Positions 8,848-16,755 are shown, numbered from the stretch's first letter. The stretch is 64,000 nt of DNA from Longispora sp040681875 (GCF_040681875.1 NZ_JBFAZP010000004.1:124001-188000), one strand, 5' to 3'. Notes: generated by a model not told the origin, from the letters alone. Numbers and translations are program-made.

Positions 8848-9704
8848 CCGAGCTCCCGCTTCGCCTTGGCGTTGGACACCCGCAGGTCCGAGCGGGTCAT
8901 GACGGCCCCACCGTACGGGGCGACCAGGCGCAGCACCCACCCGGGCAACCGGAGCGGCGCGGGCGCCCCGACGGCCCGCGCGGCGGCGGTGAACACGTCC
9001 GCCCAGGCCGCCGGCTCGTCGTCCACCAGGTTGTACGCCTCCCCCGCGCGCCCCTTCGTCACGGCCGCCACGGTACCGGCAGCCGCGTCGGCCACGTGCA
9101 CCCAGCCGGCCAGCCCGCCGGCGCGCGGCACCGGGAGTTTCCGGCTCATCAGCATCGGGGTCAGCGCCTGGTCCCCGCCGTAGAACAGCCCGTACCGCAG
9201 CGCGATCCCCTCGATGCCCTCGGCCGCGAACACCTGCTCCTCCGTGGACCGGATCGCCGCGAGGTGCGGCCAGAACGGGCTGCCGTCGTCGACGCCGAGC
9301 GGGGAGTCCTCGTCGACGGCGCCGACCGGGCCGAAGCCGTACCCGAAGACGATCGACTGGGTGAGGAACCGGTGCGCCCCCAGCACCCGGGCGGCGGCCA
9401 GCAGGTTCGCGGTGCCCTCGACCCGCAGCCGGTCGGTGGCCGCCATGTCCGCGTGCCGCAGCGGGGCCTTCTTCAGGGCGGTCAGCTCGTGCAGCACGAC
9501 GTCGGCGGACAGGCCCGCCACCGCGTCGAGCAGGCCGGCCCGGTCGAGGGCGTCGGCGACGACCGGGGTCACGCCCAGCGCGGCCAGGCGCTGGGCACCG
9601 GCGGCGTCGCGGGTGAGGCCGAGGACCCGGTGGCCGTCGTCGAGGAGCTGGCGGACCAGGGGACGGCCCAGGGTGCCCGTGGCACCGGCGAGAAAGATGT
9701 TCAT
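8799..9704 (-). CDS. NAD-dependent epimerase/dehydratase family protein
   Basis: 301-residue extended short-chain dehydrogenase. The nucleotide-binding motif G-A-T-G-T-L-G is at residues 7-13, followed by a typical Rossmann pattern. The usual catalytic Y-x-x-x-K is not seen in its normal place; the strand after S-I-V-F-G-Y-G-F-G lacks the Lys. This puts it in the atypical SDR group that includes many NADP-binding proteins of unknown reaction. It overlaps thpR downstream by 49 nt and probably shares its transcript. The cofactor is likely NAD(P), substrate unknown. Confidence 0.75.
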   Translation of the reverse strand: MNIFLAGATGTLGRPLVRQLLDDGHRVLGLTRDAAGAQRLAALGVTPVVADALDRAGLLDAVAGLSADVVLHELTALKKAPLRHADMAATDRLRVEGTANLLAAARVLGAHRFLTQSIVFGYGFGPVGAVDEDSPLGVDDGSPFWPHLAAIRSTEEQVFAAEGIEGIALRYGLFYGGDQALTPMLMSRKLPVPRAGGLAGWVHVADAAAGTVAAVTKGRAGEAYNLVDDEPAAWADVFTAAARAVGAPAPLRLPGWVLRLVAPYGGAVMTRSDLRVSNAKAKRELGWEPTYRTYREGFASS

Positions 9705-9806
9705 GGGTACTGGACGGGACAGCGCCGCCGGATGTGACGGTGACGCCAGCCACAGGGCCGACGGGGCGCGGTCCGCGCCCCGGGCCGGGTGACGCCCTGG
9801 GGCGGC

Positions 9807-10661
9807 CTACTCCCCCGGCCACTCCTCGACCGTGACCGTGGCGATCGGCCACGCCGGCTCGTAGTGCCGCTCCGGGAAGCGTTCGGCGAAGTAGGCGACG
9901 GACTCGGCGTACCACTCCGCCTGGCCCGCGTGCAGGTCGGCGAGGCTCGTGTCGGCGATCGTCCGGTGGCACGCGGCGATCGCGATGGCCAGGTCCATGC
10001 ACGCCTGGGTGTCCGCGTCGGCGCGGTGCGGGCCGGGGTGGGTCACGCCGTAGAAGGCGCAGACCACCTCGAGGGTGCGGCCGCCCTTGCGGTACCGGTC
10101 CACGTGCCGGTCGATGACCAGCGGGTCCACGATCGGCGCGAGGGTGCCGCCGGCCCGGTCGGTCAGGGAGCGCAGCCCGTGCCGGCGCAGCTCGGTCTCC
10201 AGCAGGGTCAGGTCGTAGACCGCGTTGTAGATGACGATCGGGATGCCCGCGTTCAGGTACCGGGCGAGCGCGTCGGCCAGCTCGTCGAGCGCCTCGGCGG
10301 GCGGCCGGCCGTGCTCGCGGACCTGCTCGTTGGTGATCCCGTGGGTGGCGGTGGCCTCGGCGGGGATGTCCACCCCCGGGTCGACCAGCAGTTCCAGGGT
10401 GTGGCCGCTGGTGTCGCGGAGCGAGGCGGACACGATCCGGTCGACCCCGGTCCGCACGCCCGTACTCTCCACATCGAACGCCGCGAGGTGCCGGCGGTGC
10501 CAACCGTCGTGCTCCCCCTGCTCCGGGGCACGGGGCGCGGGCACGCAGTGCGGGTGGTACGTCACCCAACTGCCGGCATCGGTCCTGGTCAGCGTGCCTT
10601 CCCCGGCGGGCACTCGCTGTGCGCACGTGCCGCACTGTCCGGGATACTTGTTCGAAGCCAT
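9807..10661 (-). CDS. DEDDh-family 3'-5' exonuclease with N-terminal zinc-ribbon-like segment
   Basis: 284 residues. Residues 10-40 hold C-G-T-C and H-P-H-C, a likely zinc-binding knuckle. The exonuclease domain (about 60-235) begins with F-D-V-E-S-T-G (ExoI, D-x-E), has Y-N-A-V-Y-D (ExoII), and ends in H-R-A-D-A-D (ExoIII, H-x-x-x-x-D). The fold is that of DNA polymerase III epsilon or RNase T. Comparable actinobacterial genes are annotated as 3'-5' exonucleases of unknown pathway. It is divergent, with a 52-nt gap, from the coiled-coil gene, so both promoters must lie in or near that gap. Confidence 0.85.
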   Translation of the reverse strand: MASNKYPGQCGTCAQRVPAGEGTLTRTDAGSWVTYHPHCVPAPRAPEQGEHDGWHRRHLAAFDVESTGVRTGVDRIVSASLRDTSGHTLELLVDPGVDIPAEATATHGITNEQVREHGRPPAEALDELADALARYLNAGIPIVIYNAVYDLTLLETELRRHGLRSLTDRAGGTLAPIVDPLVIDRHVDRYRKGGRTLEVVCAFYGVTHPGPHRADADTQACMDLAIAIAACHRTIADTSLADLHAGQAEWYAESVAYFAERFPERHYEPAWPIATVTVEEWPGE

Positions 10662-10713
10662 CGCGGGCAGCTTAGCGGAACGGACACGGGGCTCCCGACT
10701 AGACTTTCCGGCC

Positions 10714-11934
10714 GTGACCAGCGTTGAGCCTCCCATCACCCGGCCGTGTGCGCACTGTGGCCTGCCCGTACCGCAGAAGTCCTCCTCCGGCCGCCCCTTC
10801 CAGTACTGTCGGGACAACGACAGTGCCTGCCTGCGGGCCGCGCGCAGCGGCCGCCAGCGCGAACGCAGCTCCCCCGGACTGGCCGGCCAGGTCACCAAGG
10901 CGTGGGAACTCGTCGAGCGGATGGAACTCGCCGCCGCCGACCTCGCCGCGTCCCTGACCGGGGAACTCACCCCCGCCGGGGTGGAACGCCAGGCGGCCGA
11001 GATCCGCGCGGAGGCCGCGTCCGCCGTGGCCGCCGCGCACACCGAACGCGAGGCCGCCCAGACCGCCGCCGCCCGCGCCGAGGAGGCCGCCCGCGCCGCC
11101 GGGGCCCGCGCGACGACGGCCGAGGCGGAGGCCGAGGAGGCCCGGACCACGGCGGACCAGCGGGTCGGCGAGGCGGACCGCCGGGCGGCCGAGGCCGAGC
11201 GCGCCAGGACCGGGGCCGTCGAGGAGGCCGGCCGGCTCGTCGCCGGGGCCGAGGAGCGCCGGTCCCGGGCGGACCTGGCCCGGGCCGCCGCCGAGGAGGC
11301 CGCCGCGACCGCCCGGTCCGCGACCGCCGCCGCCGAGGCGCTGCGGGCCGACGCGGTGTCCGAACGGGACGCGACCCGCCGGGAACGCGAGGCGCTGCGG
11401 ACCGAACGCGACGCGGCCACGGCGGAGGCGGCCCGGCTGACGGCCGAGGCGGACCGGCTCGCCACCGAGGCCGCCCGGCTGGCCCGGGAGCACGAGGAGC
11501 TGGCGGTGGCGCACGAGGCGCTGGTCGCGGAGCTGGCGGCGACCCGCGACGCCGCCGCGACCGAGTCCGCCCGCCTGACCCGGGAACGCGACGAGCAGGC
11601 GGCGGCGGGGGCCGCCGCCGAGGCCCGGGCGACCGCCGGCGCCCAGCGGGCCGCCGAGGCCGACGCGCGCCTTGCCGACCTGGCCGCCCGGCTCGCCGAC
11701 GCCGAACGCGACGCGGCGACGGAGCGGGCCCGCGCGGACGCCGAGGCCCGCCGCGCCGACCAGGCCGCGTCCCTCGCCGGCACCGGCGACGCCGAGGTCG
11801 CCGACCTGCGCGAACGCCTCCGGGCCGCCGGGTCCGCCGCCGCCGAACGCGACGCGGCCCGGGCCCAGATCGCCAGCCTCAGCGAGCAGGTGTCCAACCT
11901 GGCCGCCGCCCTGGCGAGCCTCGGCAGGCCCTGA
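10714..11934 (+). CDS. Zinc-ribbon-headed long coiled-coil protein
   Basis: 406 residues from GTG at 10714. The N-terminus has C12-x-x-C15 and C32-x6-C39, a treble-clef or zinc-ribbon-like head. Residues 60-400 are an Ala/Arg/Glu-rich coiled coil with heptad spacing and almost no Gly or Pro. The composition suggests an extended dimeric rod. Similar actinobacterial proteins are often mis-annotated as chromosome-segregation ATPases, but there is no Walker motif here. It is divergent from the exonuclease gene, which also has a cysteine knuckle at its N-terminus. A structural or DNA-associated role is possible but unproven. Confidence 0.7.
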   Translation: MTSVEPPITRPCAHCGLPVPQKSSSGRPFQYCRDNDSACLRAARSGRQRERSSPGLAGQVTKAWELVERMELAAADLAASLTGELTPAGVERQAAEIRAEAASAVAAAHTEREAAQTAAARAEEAARAAGARATTAEAEAEEARTTADQRVGEADRRAAEAERARTGAVEEAGRLVAGAEERRSRADLARAAAEEAAATARSATAAAEALRADAVSERDATRREREALRTERDAATAEAARLTAEADRLATEAARLAREHEELAVAHEALVAELAATRDAAATESARLTRERDEQAAAGAAAEARATAGAQRAAEADARLADLAARLADAERDAATERARADAEARRADQAASLAGTGDAEVADLRERLRAAGSAAAERDAARAQIASLSEQVSNLAAALASLGRP

Positions 11935-12026
11935 CCAGCGGATCCCCGCGACGACGGAACAGGCCGGACCACGCCTCGGGCGGTGCGCGTCGCGGCCATT
12001 GCCCCGATCTCTGCTATTTTTCCGAA

Positions 12027-13412
12027 ATGCTTGGGCAGGACGAGAGAACCACCACCGCACCACCCGCGACGGCCCTGGAGGAGCCCGCCTGGGACCACCT
12101 CCGGACCAGCCGCCGCCTGGGTCGCGCCGCCGCCGTCACGGACTACGTCCTCATCGTGGGTGGTCTGGTGTCGTTGTGGTTCACGTCCCGGCACCTGATG
12201 GGCGACGGGGAACGCCGGTTCGACGCGCTGACCCAGCTGCTGACGGGCGCGGGGCTGTCGACGGACCGGTACTCGCTGCTGGGTCCGGTCTTCGCCGCCC
12301 CGCTGTGGTGGCTGGGCCGCGCGGCCGGCGACGCCCGGGGCTGGATCACGCACTACAACCTGGTGCTGTTCGCGGTGTCCCTCGGACTGCTGTTCTGGCT
12401 GCTGCGCCGGCGGGTCGACGCGGTACTGCTCCGCCGGTTCCTGCTGCTCCTGGTGGCCGGCAGCATGATCGCCCCGCACGTGAACGACTTCTACGGCGAG
12501 ACGTTCACCGCGATGACCGTCGGGGTGGGCGTGCTGTGCGCGGTGGCGCTGGTGACCCGGCCGGCGGTGCGGTGGGCCGGCTGGGTGGCGATGACCCTCG
12601 GCGGGGCGAACACCATGTCCAGCCTGCCCGCGCTGGGCCTGCTCGGACTGCGGCAGAGCGCCCTCACCCACCGGCTGCGCTACGTGCTCCCGGTGCTGGT
12701 CGCGGGGGTCGTGGCGCTCGCCGAGTCCTGGGCGCGCCGGGGCGACCCCCTCGACCAGGGCTACGGCGCGGAGCGGTTCGACTTCCCGGTGCTCCTCGGC
12801 GTCCTGGCCATCCTGCTGTCCTTCGGCAAGGGCCTGGTCTTCTTCACGCCGGGCCTGCTGCTGCCCGCCCGGCGCCGGCTGCGCGGTCTGTTCGACCCTG
12901 CGGCCGTGGACCTGTGGCGCGGCCAGGAGGCGTGGCTGGTGTTCGTCGCCGGCCTGGTCCTGGTCTACGGCGGCTGGTGGGCGTGGAACGGCGACTTCTA
13001 CTGGGGACCGCGGTTCTTCCTGATCGCCATCTTCCCCGCCTCCCTGGCCCTGGCCGCCTGGCTCACCCACCACGACTCACGCCCGTCGCGGAACCTGGCG
13101 ATCCTCGGCGTGCTGGCCCTGTCGCTGTGGGTGGGCGCGAACAGCACCGTGTTCGAGATGCTGCTGTCGCCGACCTGCTTCCCGCTGGCGACGAAGCAGG
13201 AGGACTTCTGCCGGTACGGGGTGCTGGAGAGCCGGCTGTGGTACCCGTGGCTGTCCTGGCCGAAGGGCCTGTCGGTCACCCAGTGGGCGCAGCTGCACTA
13301 CCACGCCCTGGTGCTGTACTGGCTGGCCCTGCCGGTGATCATCCGCTCGGTCCCGGAGGTGCTGCGCCGGCTCCGGCAGGCCGGGCGGCGGCTGCCCGAG
13401 TGGAAGCTGTGA
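12027..13412 (+). CDS. Polytopic membrane protein, possible glycosyltransferase-like
   Basis: 461 residues with about ten to eleven membrane segments. Conserved-looking polar loops include H-V-N-D-F-Y-G-E near residue 155 and W-G-P-R-F-F near 330. The arrangement, with W-N-G-D-F-Y-W-G-P-R-F between late helices, recalls lipid-linked GT-C type glycosyltransferases, but the first extracellular loop D-x-D/E-x-D motif is not obvious. ATG at 12027 is chosen because the sequence before it is not membrane-like. It is a single gene, with no recognisable partner adjacent. No enzymatic function is claimed. Confidence 0.6.
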   Translation: MLGQDERTTTAPPATALEEPAWDHLRTSRRLGRAAAVTDYVLIVGGLVSLWFTSRHLMGDGERRFDALTQLLTGAGLSTDRYSLLGPVFAAPLWWLGRAAGDARGWITHYNLVLFAVSLGLLFWLLRRRVDAVLLRRFLLLLVAGSMIAPHVNDFYGETFTAMTVGVGVLCAVALVTRPAVRWAGWVAMTLGGANTMSSLPALGLLGLRQSALTHRLRYVLPVLVAGVVALAESWARRGDPLDQGYGAERFDFPVLLGVLAILLSFGKGLVFFTPGLLLPARRRLRGLFDPAAVDLWRGQEAWLVFVAGLVLVYGGWWAWNGDFYWGPRFFLIAIFPASLALAAWLTHHDSRPSRNLAILGVLALSLWVGANSTVFEMLLSPTCFPLATKQEDFCRYGVLESRLWYPWLSWPKGLSVTQWAQLHYHALVLYWLALPVIIRSVPEVLRRLRQAGRRLPEWKL

Positions 13413-13529
13413 CGCGGGCGCGGCCCGGCGGCTCCCGCCCGGCGGGCGCGGCCCCGCACCAAAATTCGGATGACAGCCGCCTGCGGTTCTGGGATCGTCG
13501 GGCTCCACACGAGAGAAGGAGGTGACGCC

Positions 13530-13574
13530 GTGAACGCCGTGACCGCTTCCCCGGGCGCCGCCTCCCGCCGCTGA
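13530..13574 (+). CDS. Leader peptide ORF upstream of the infC paralogue
   Basis: A 14-codon ORF (GTG start, TGA stop) reads V-N-A-V-T-A-S-P-G-A-A-S-R-R. It is preceded by AAGGAGGTGA at 13516-13525, an almost full complement of the 16S rRNA 3' end, with 4 nt spacing. The Shine-Dalgarno site is the strongest near any gene in this part of the window. The ORF lies 106 nt upstream of the IF-3-like gene and overlaps one arm of a hairpin (13550-13558). Position and signal strength suggest a regulatory leader; translation has not been shown. Confidence 0.5.
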   Translation: MNAVTASPGAASRR

Positions 13575-13618
13575 TCCCAGCCGCTCGCGCCCGGGTCCCG
13601 TACCCGAATGTGCGCGAG
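13550..13618 (+). promoter_or_regulatory. Mutually exclusive hairpins, candidate attenuator
   Basis: Arm A (13550-13558, CCCGGGCGC) pairs perfectly with arm B (13587-13595, GCGCCCGGG). Part of B and its flank (13584-13590, CTCGCGC) pairs perfectly with arm C (13612-13618, GCGCGAG). An inner CGGGT/ACCCG stem (13592-13596 with 13602-13606) stabilises the second hairpin. A-B and B-C cannot form together. Arm A lies in codons 7-10 of the leader peptide, so translation of the leader could decide which hairpin forms. No T-tract follows C, so whether C ends a terminator is uncertain. Confidence 0.45.
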
Positions 13619-13679
13619 AGGAAAGATCTTTGAGACTGTGTGTACGCACCGCCCCCACCCGCCGGGCGGAGGTGCTCCG

Positions 13680-14237
13680 ATGAGCGCCGAACCGCGGGTG
13701 AACGACCAGATCCGCGCCCGCGAGGTCCGCCTCGTCGGTCCGGAGGGCGAGCAGGTGGGCATCGTCCCCCTGGAGCAGGCCCAGCGACTGGCCACCGATG
13801 TCGACCTGGACCTCGTCGAGGTCGCCCCGGAGGCCCGGCCGCCGGTGTGCAAGCTGATGGACTACGGCCGGTTCAAGTACGAGGCCGGGCAGAAGGCGCG
13901 CGAGGCCCGGCGCAACCAGCAGCAGACCGTCACCAAGCAGATGAACTTCCGGCCGAACATCGACGAGAACGACTACGCGACGAAGAAGGGCCATGTCTCG
14001 CGGTTCCTGCGGGCCGGGGACAAGGTGAAGATCGCCGTGTGGTTCCGGGGCCGGGAGTAGCGCCGGCCGGAGCTCGGGTTCCGGCTGCTGAGCCGGCTGG
14101 CGGAGGACATCGGGGAACTCGGGTTCGTCGAGTCCGCCCCGCAGCAGGACGGCAGAAACATGATCATGGTACTGGCGCCGCACCGCGCGGTCCGGGCCGC
14201 CACCCAGCGGACCGAACCGGCCCCTGAGGGGACGTAG
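13680..14237 (+). pseudogene. infC: Translation initiation factor IF-3 paralogue interrupted by an in-frame TAG
   Basis: ATG at 13680 has GGAGG 7 nt upstream. The product matches IF-3: N-domain (V-N-D-Q-I-R, L-V-G-P-E-G-E-Q-V-G-I-V, P-P-V-C-K-L-M-D-Y-G), linker helix, and the start of the C-domain (T-K-K-G-H-V-S-R-F-L, W-F-R-G-R-E). Codon 127 is TAG (14058-14060) where IF-3 usually has Gln. The same frame continues with the rest of the C-domain, R-P-E-L-G-F-R-L-L through E-S-A-P-Q-Q-D-G-R-N-M-I-M-V-L-A-P-H-R, to a second TAG at 14235. The open product is 126 residues; the full frame spans 185. rpmI and rplT, the normal downstream partners, are absent. It is most likely a diverged second infC that has gained a nonsense codon. 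Readthrough or a sequencing error are the alternatives. Confidence 0.75.
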
Positions 14238-14246
14238 CACCAGGTG

Positions 14247-14275
14247 GGGGCGGTCCGGACGACCCGGGCCGCCCC
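14247..14275 (+). terminator. Hairpin between the infC paralogue and the POT transporter
   Basis: Arms GGGGCGGTCC (14247-14256) and GGGCCGCCCC (14266-14275) form a 10-bp stem with one G-T pair. It lies 10 nt after the second stop of the IF-3 frame, in a convergent gap. Confidence 0.5.
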
Positions 14276-14362
14276 GTACCCGTCGAGGATTGCCGCTCTC
14301 GCGCGCCGAGCGCGGACCGCACCGGAGACTGCGGCCCCGACTGCTACCGGTGCGCCCCGCCC

Positions 14363-15844
14363 TTAGTGGATGCCGCGCATCAGCCTGTGCAGTTGCCGGG
14401 TGAACCCGATGGCGGCCACGCCGAGCACGACGGACGCGACCCCGAGCACCATGAAGTACGCCGGCTGGGAGTAGTTCTCCCCGATCTTGGCGACCTGCCC
14501 GCCGATCGCGTCCCCGACGGCCGTGGACAGGAACCACAGCCCCAACATCTGGCTCGCGTACTTCGCGGGCGCCAGCTTCGTGGTCGCCGACAGCCCGACG
14601 GGCGACAGGCACAGCTCGCCGCAGACCTGGAGCGCGTACACGGCGACCAGCCACAGCGGGGACACCAGGTTCCCGCCGACGGCGGCCTTGGCGGCGGCGG
14701 CCATCAGCATGAACGACACGCCGTTGAGGACGAGACCCATGCTGAACTTCAACGGCGTGGACAGCCGGTGCCCGGCCTTGAGCCACAGGATCGCGAACAG
14801 CGGCGAGCCGATGATGACGAAGATCGGGTTGACGGACTGCAGCCACGAGGCGGGCATGTCCCAGCCGAACACGACCCGGTCGGTCTCGTCCCGGGCGAAC
14901 CGGTTGAGCACCGAGCCGGCCTGGTCGTAGATGAGCCAGAAGGCGGCGGCGAACAGGAACAGCCAGACGTACGCCTTCATCCGGCTGCGCTCGTCGGAGT
15001 CCAGGGACTTGTCGAGGAAGATCCGGCCGAAGTACCCGATGGCGACCAGGACCGTGAAGACGGTGAGCCCGGTGACCACCCGGGAGACGCTGAGGGTGCC
15101 GGTGAGCGCCGCGAGGAGCAGCAGCACGGCGACGGCCCCGACGCCGATCAGCAGCCAGCGGACGACGGCCGGGCGCTCGGCGGGGGTCAGCGGGTTCGTC
15201 GGCTCGTCGCCGACCCCGTGCAGCCGCTTCCGCCCCAGCACGTACTGGACCACGCCCAGGGACATGCCGATCGCGGCCACCCCGAACCCGATGTGCCAGT
15301 TGACCTTCTCGCCGAGGTACCCGGTGATCAGCGGGGCGATGAACGCGCCCAGGTTGATGCCCATGTAGAAGATCGAGAACCCGGCGTCGCGCCGGACGTC
15401 GTCGGGGCTGTAGAGCTTGCCGACCATGGCCGAGATGTTGGGCTTGAGCAGGCCGGTGCCGATCGTGATCAGGGCCAGCCCGACGAAGAAGGTCGGCACG
15501 CTCGGCAGGATCATCGCGTAGTGCCCGGCCGCGATGATCATGCCGCCCCACAGCACGGAGCGGCGCGCGCCGAGCAGCCGGTCGGCGATCCAGCCGCCGG
15601 GCAGCGCCATCAGGTACACCATGGCGACGTAGACCCCGTAGAGCGCGTCGGCGTCGCCGTCACCCCAGCCGAGGCCGCCGTTGGCCACCGTGGCGGTCAG
15701 GTAGAGGACGAGCAGGGCCCGCATGCCGTAGTAGCTGAAGCGTTCCCACATCTCGGTGAGGAACAACGTGGAGAGCGCCCTGGGGTGTCCGAAGAATCCT
15801 TCACCGTCCGTGGTTGCCTCGGCCGATGCCGTGATGTCGGACAT
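14363..15844 (-). CDS. POT/PTR family proton-coupled peptide transporter
   Basis: 493 residues, 12-14 membrane helices. It has the family signatures: E-R-F-S-Y-Y-G-M-R (ExxERFxYYG) near residue 34, G-A-R-R-S-V-L loop, G-T-G-L-L-K-P-N-I-S near 128, and F-S-I-F-Y-M-G-I-N-L-G-A-F near 153. These carriers import di- and tripeptides with protons. ATG at 15844 has AGGAGGT 8 nt upstream. The 282-nt region behind it is shared with rbpA, which reads the other way. No peptidase is adjacent. Confidence 0.9.
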   Translation of the reverse strand: MSDITASAEATTDGEGFFGHPRALSTLFLTEMWERFSYYGMRALLVLYLTATVANGGLGWGDGDADALYGVYVAMVYLMALPGGWIADRLLGARRSVLWGGMIIAAGHYAMILPSVPTFFVGLALITIGTGLLKPNISAMVGKLYSPDDVRRDAGFSIFYMGINLGAFIAPLITGYLGEKVNWHIGFGVAAIGMSLGVVQYVLGRKRLHGVGDEPTNPLTPAERPAVVRWLLIGVGAVAVLLLLAALTGTLSVSRVVTGLTVFTVLVAIGYFGRIFLDKSLDSDERSRMKAYVWLFLFAAAFWLIYDQAGSVLNRFARDETDRVVFGWDMPASWLQSVNPIFVIIGSPLFAILWLKAGHRLSTPLKFSMGLVLNGVSFMLMAAAAKAAVGGNLVSPLWLVAVYALQVCGELCLSPVGLSATTKLAPAKYASQMLGLWFLSTAVGDAIGGQVAKIGENYSQPAYFMVLGVASVVLGVAAIGFTRQLHRLMRGIH

Positions 15845-16001
15845 TCGTTGTACCTCCTGTGGGGGTGACGCTAACCCTCAGTATCGAAGTGGCCCGGTGA
15901 GCCAGTCCGGTCAATCAGAATATTCAGCTGTAACAGGGACAAGTTTTCATTCGTTCGGTCACATTGGGGGGTGAGGGTACTCACGACTGGCCGCGAGGTA
16001 C

Positions 16002-16059
16002 TACCCTCGACGGGGCCGGGGGCCGTAGTGACTCACCGTGAGAAATACCCTCAACGGGG
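16002..16059 (+). repeat. Pair of 14-bp direct repeats in the rbpA upstream region
   Basis: TACCCTCGACGGGG (16002-16015) and TACCCTCAACGGGG (16046-16059) differ at one base and lie 44 bp apart, close to four helical turns. The second copy runs into the -35 element of the rbpA SigR-type promoter. They are candidate binding sites for a regulator of rbpA. The rest of the 15845-16126 gap shows no gene. Confidence 0.4.
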
Positions 16060-16083
16060 AACATGAAACGGGCCACGATCGTT
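16058..16083 (+). promoter_or_regulatory. SigR/SigH-type promoter of rbpA
   Basis: GGAAC (16058-16062), an 18-bp spacer and GTT (16081-16083) match the GGAA[T/C]-N18-GTT consensus of the thiol-oxidative-stress ECF sigma factors. The rbpA ATG is 44 bp downstream. In Streptomyces coelicolor rbpA is known to be SigR-induced under disulfide stress, so the placement is as expected. Confidence 0.65.
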
Positions 16084-16126
16084 ACACCCGTTGTACGCGC
16101 ACGACAGCCGGAGGGGAAAGCCGATC

Positions 16127-16474
16127 ATGGGCGAGCGCATGCTGCGCGGAAGCCGTCTCGGAGCTATCAGCTACGAGTCGGACCGAAACACCGAGTTGGC
16201 GCCTCGGCAGACTCGGGAGTACCTGTGCGCCAGGGGGCATCAGTTCGAGGTCCCGTTCGCGGTGGACGCCGAGGTTCCGCCGATCTGGGAGTGCAAGTTC
16301 GACGGCACGGTCGCCCGTCTCGTCGACGGTAGCGAGCCCGAGTCGAAGAAGGCGAAGCCGCCGCGCACCCACTGGGACATGCTGCTGGAGCGGCGGTCCA
16401 TGTCGGAGCTCGAGGACATCCTCAACGAGCGTCTCGACGAGGTCCGCAGCCGTCGCGGCGGCCGCACGGTCTGA
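16127..16474 (+). CDS. rbpA: RNA polymerase-binding protein RbpA
   Basis: 115 residues, typical length. It begins M-G-E-R-M-L-R-G-S-R-L-G and continues S-Y-E-S-D-R-N-T-E-L-A-P-R-Q. The core domain (about 25-70) has C-A-R-G-H and W-E-C-K, and the C-terminal sigma-interaction domain has H-W-D-M-L-L-E-R-R-S-x-x-E-L-E-D-I-L. RbpA binds RNA polymerase and group 1/2 sigma factors and stabilises the open complex. ATG at 16127 with GGAGGGG upstream is preferred over an in-frame TTG at 16091, since all homologues start M-G-E-R. A canonical terminator follows. Confidence 0.95.
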   Translation: MGERMLRGSRLGAISYESDRNTELAPRQTREYLCARGHQFEVPFAVDAEVPPIWECKFDGTVARLVDGSEPESKKAKPPRTHWDMLLERRSMSELEDILNERLDEVRSRRGGRTV

Positions 16475-16489
16475 CGCACGAAGCCGATC

Positions 16490-16517
16490 AGGCCCCGACC
16501 CGTCCGGGTCGGGGCCT
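16490..16517 (+). terminator. rbpA terminator
   Basis: Perfect 11-bp GC stem (arms 16491-16501 and 16506-16516), 4-nt loop, followed by TTTC. It starts 16 nt after the rbpA stop. Confidence 0.85.
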
Positions 16518-16559
16518 TTCGTCGTGCGGCGGCGGGACTGTCGTGAGACGACAGGACTC

Positions 16560-16588
16560 TTGACTTAATTCGAACGTCGCTCGATGCT
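16560..16588 (+). promoter_or_regulatory. Candidate housekeeping promoter of the 42-residue peptide gene
   Basis: TTGACT (16560-16565), 17 bp, then GATGCT (16583-16588). The -35 is close to consensus and the -10 keeps the important A2 and T6. The predicted start lies about 30 nt before the peptide ATG. This stretch is visibly AT-richer than its surroundings. Confidence 0.45.
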
Positions 16589-16626
16589 TGATTCGGCCAA
16601 GCACATCCGAACAGGAAGGAACAGCC

Positions 16627-16755
16627 ATGCGCGAAGTTCCCGTTGGTGGCGGCACCCGTCCCGGCACGCAGATCCCGCTGCGCCTCATCGAGGTCGAGCC
16701 CCGCCTGCCCAACGAGGTCGACCCGAGCCGGGGCGACCTGCCGTTCGAGCTGTAA
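16627..16755 (+). CDS. Small protein of 42 residues, function unknown
   Basis: ATG with AGGAAGGA 7 nt upstream and TAA stop. The sequence begins M-R-E-V-P-V-G-G-G-T-R-P-G and ends R-G-D-L-P-F-E-L. It contains I-P-L-R-L-I-E-V-E-P-R-L-P and no cysteine. It has its own candidate promoter and lies between the rbpA terminator and a strong bidirectional hairpin, so it is a free-standing transcript. It is acidic and Pro-rich, without signal peptide or membrane helix. It does not look like any family I can name. RiPP precursor, small regulatory protein or antitoxin-like peptide are all possible; no modifying enzyme or toxin is adjacent. Confidence 0.6.
   Translation: MREVPVGGGTRPGTQIPLRLIEVEPRLPNEVDPSRGDLPFEL

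Noticed and set aside
10662..13073. Long minus-strand extension of the exonuclease frame
   Set aside because: The extension is antisense to the coiled-coil and membrane protein genes, and its residues are low-complexity Ala/Ser/Arg. The exonuclease starts at 10661 in front of its zinc knuckle.
14061..14362. rpmI and rplT downstream of the infC paralogue
   Set aside because: Only the rest of the IF-3 frame, a hairpin and the end of the convergent transporter gene are found. No L35 or L20 sequence exists on either strand.
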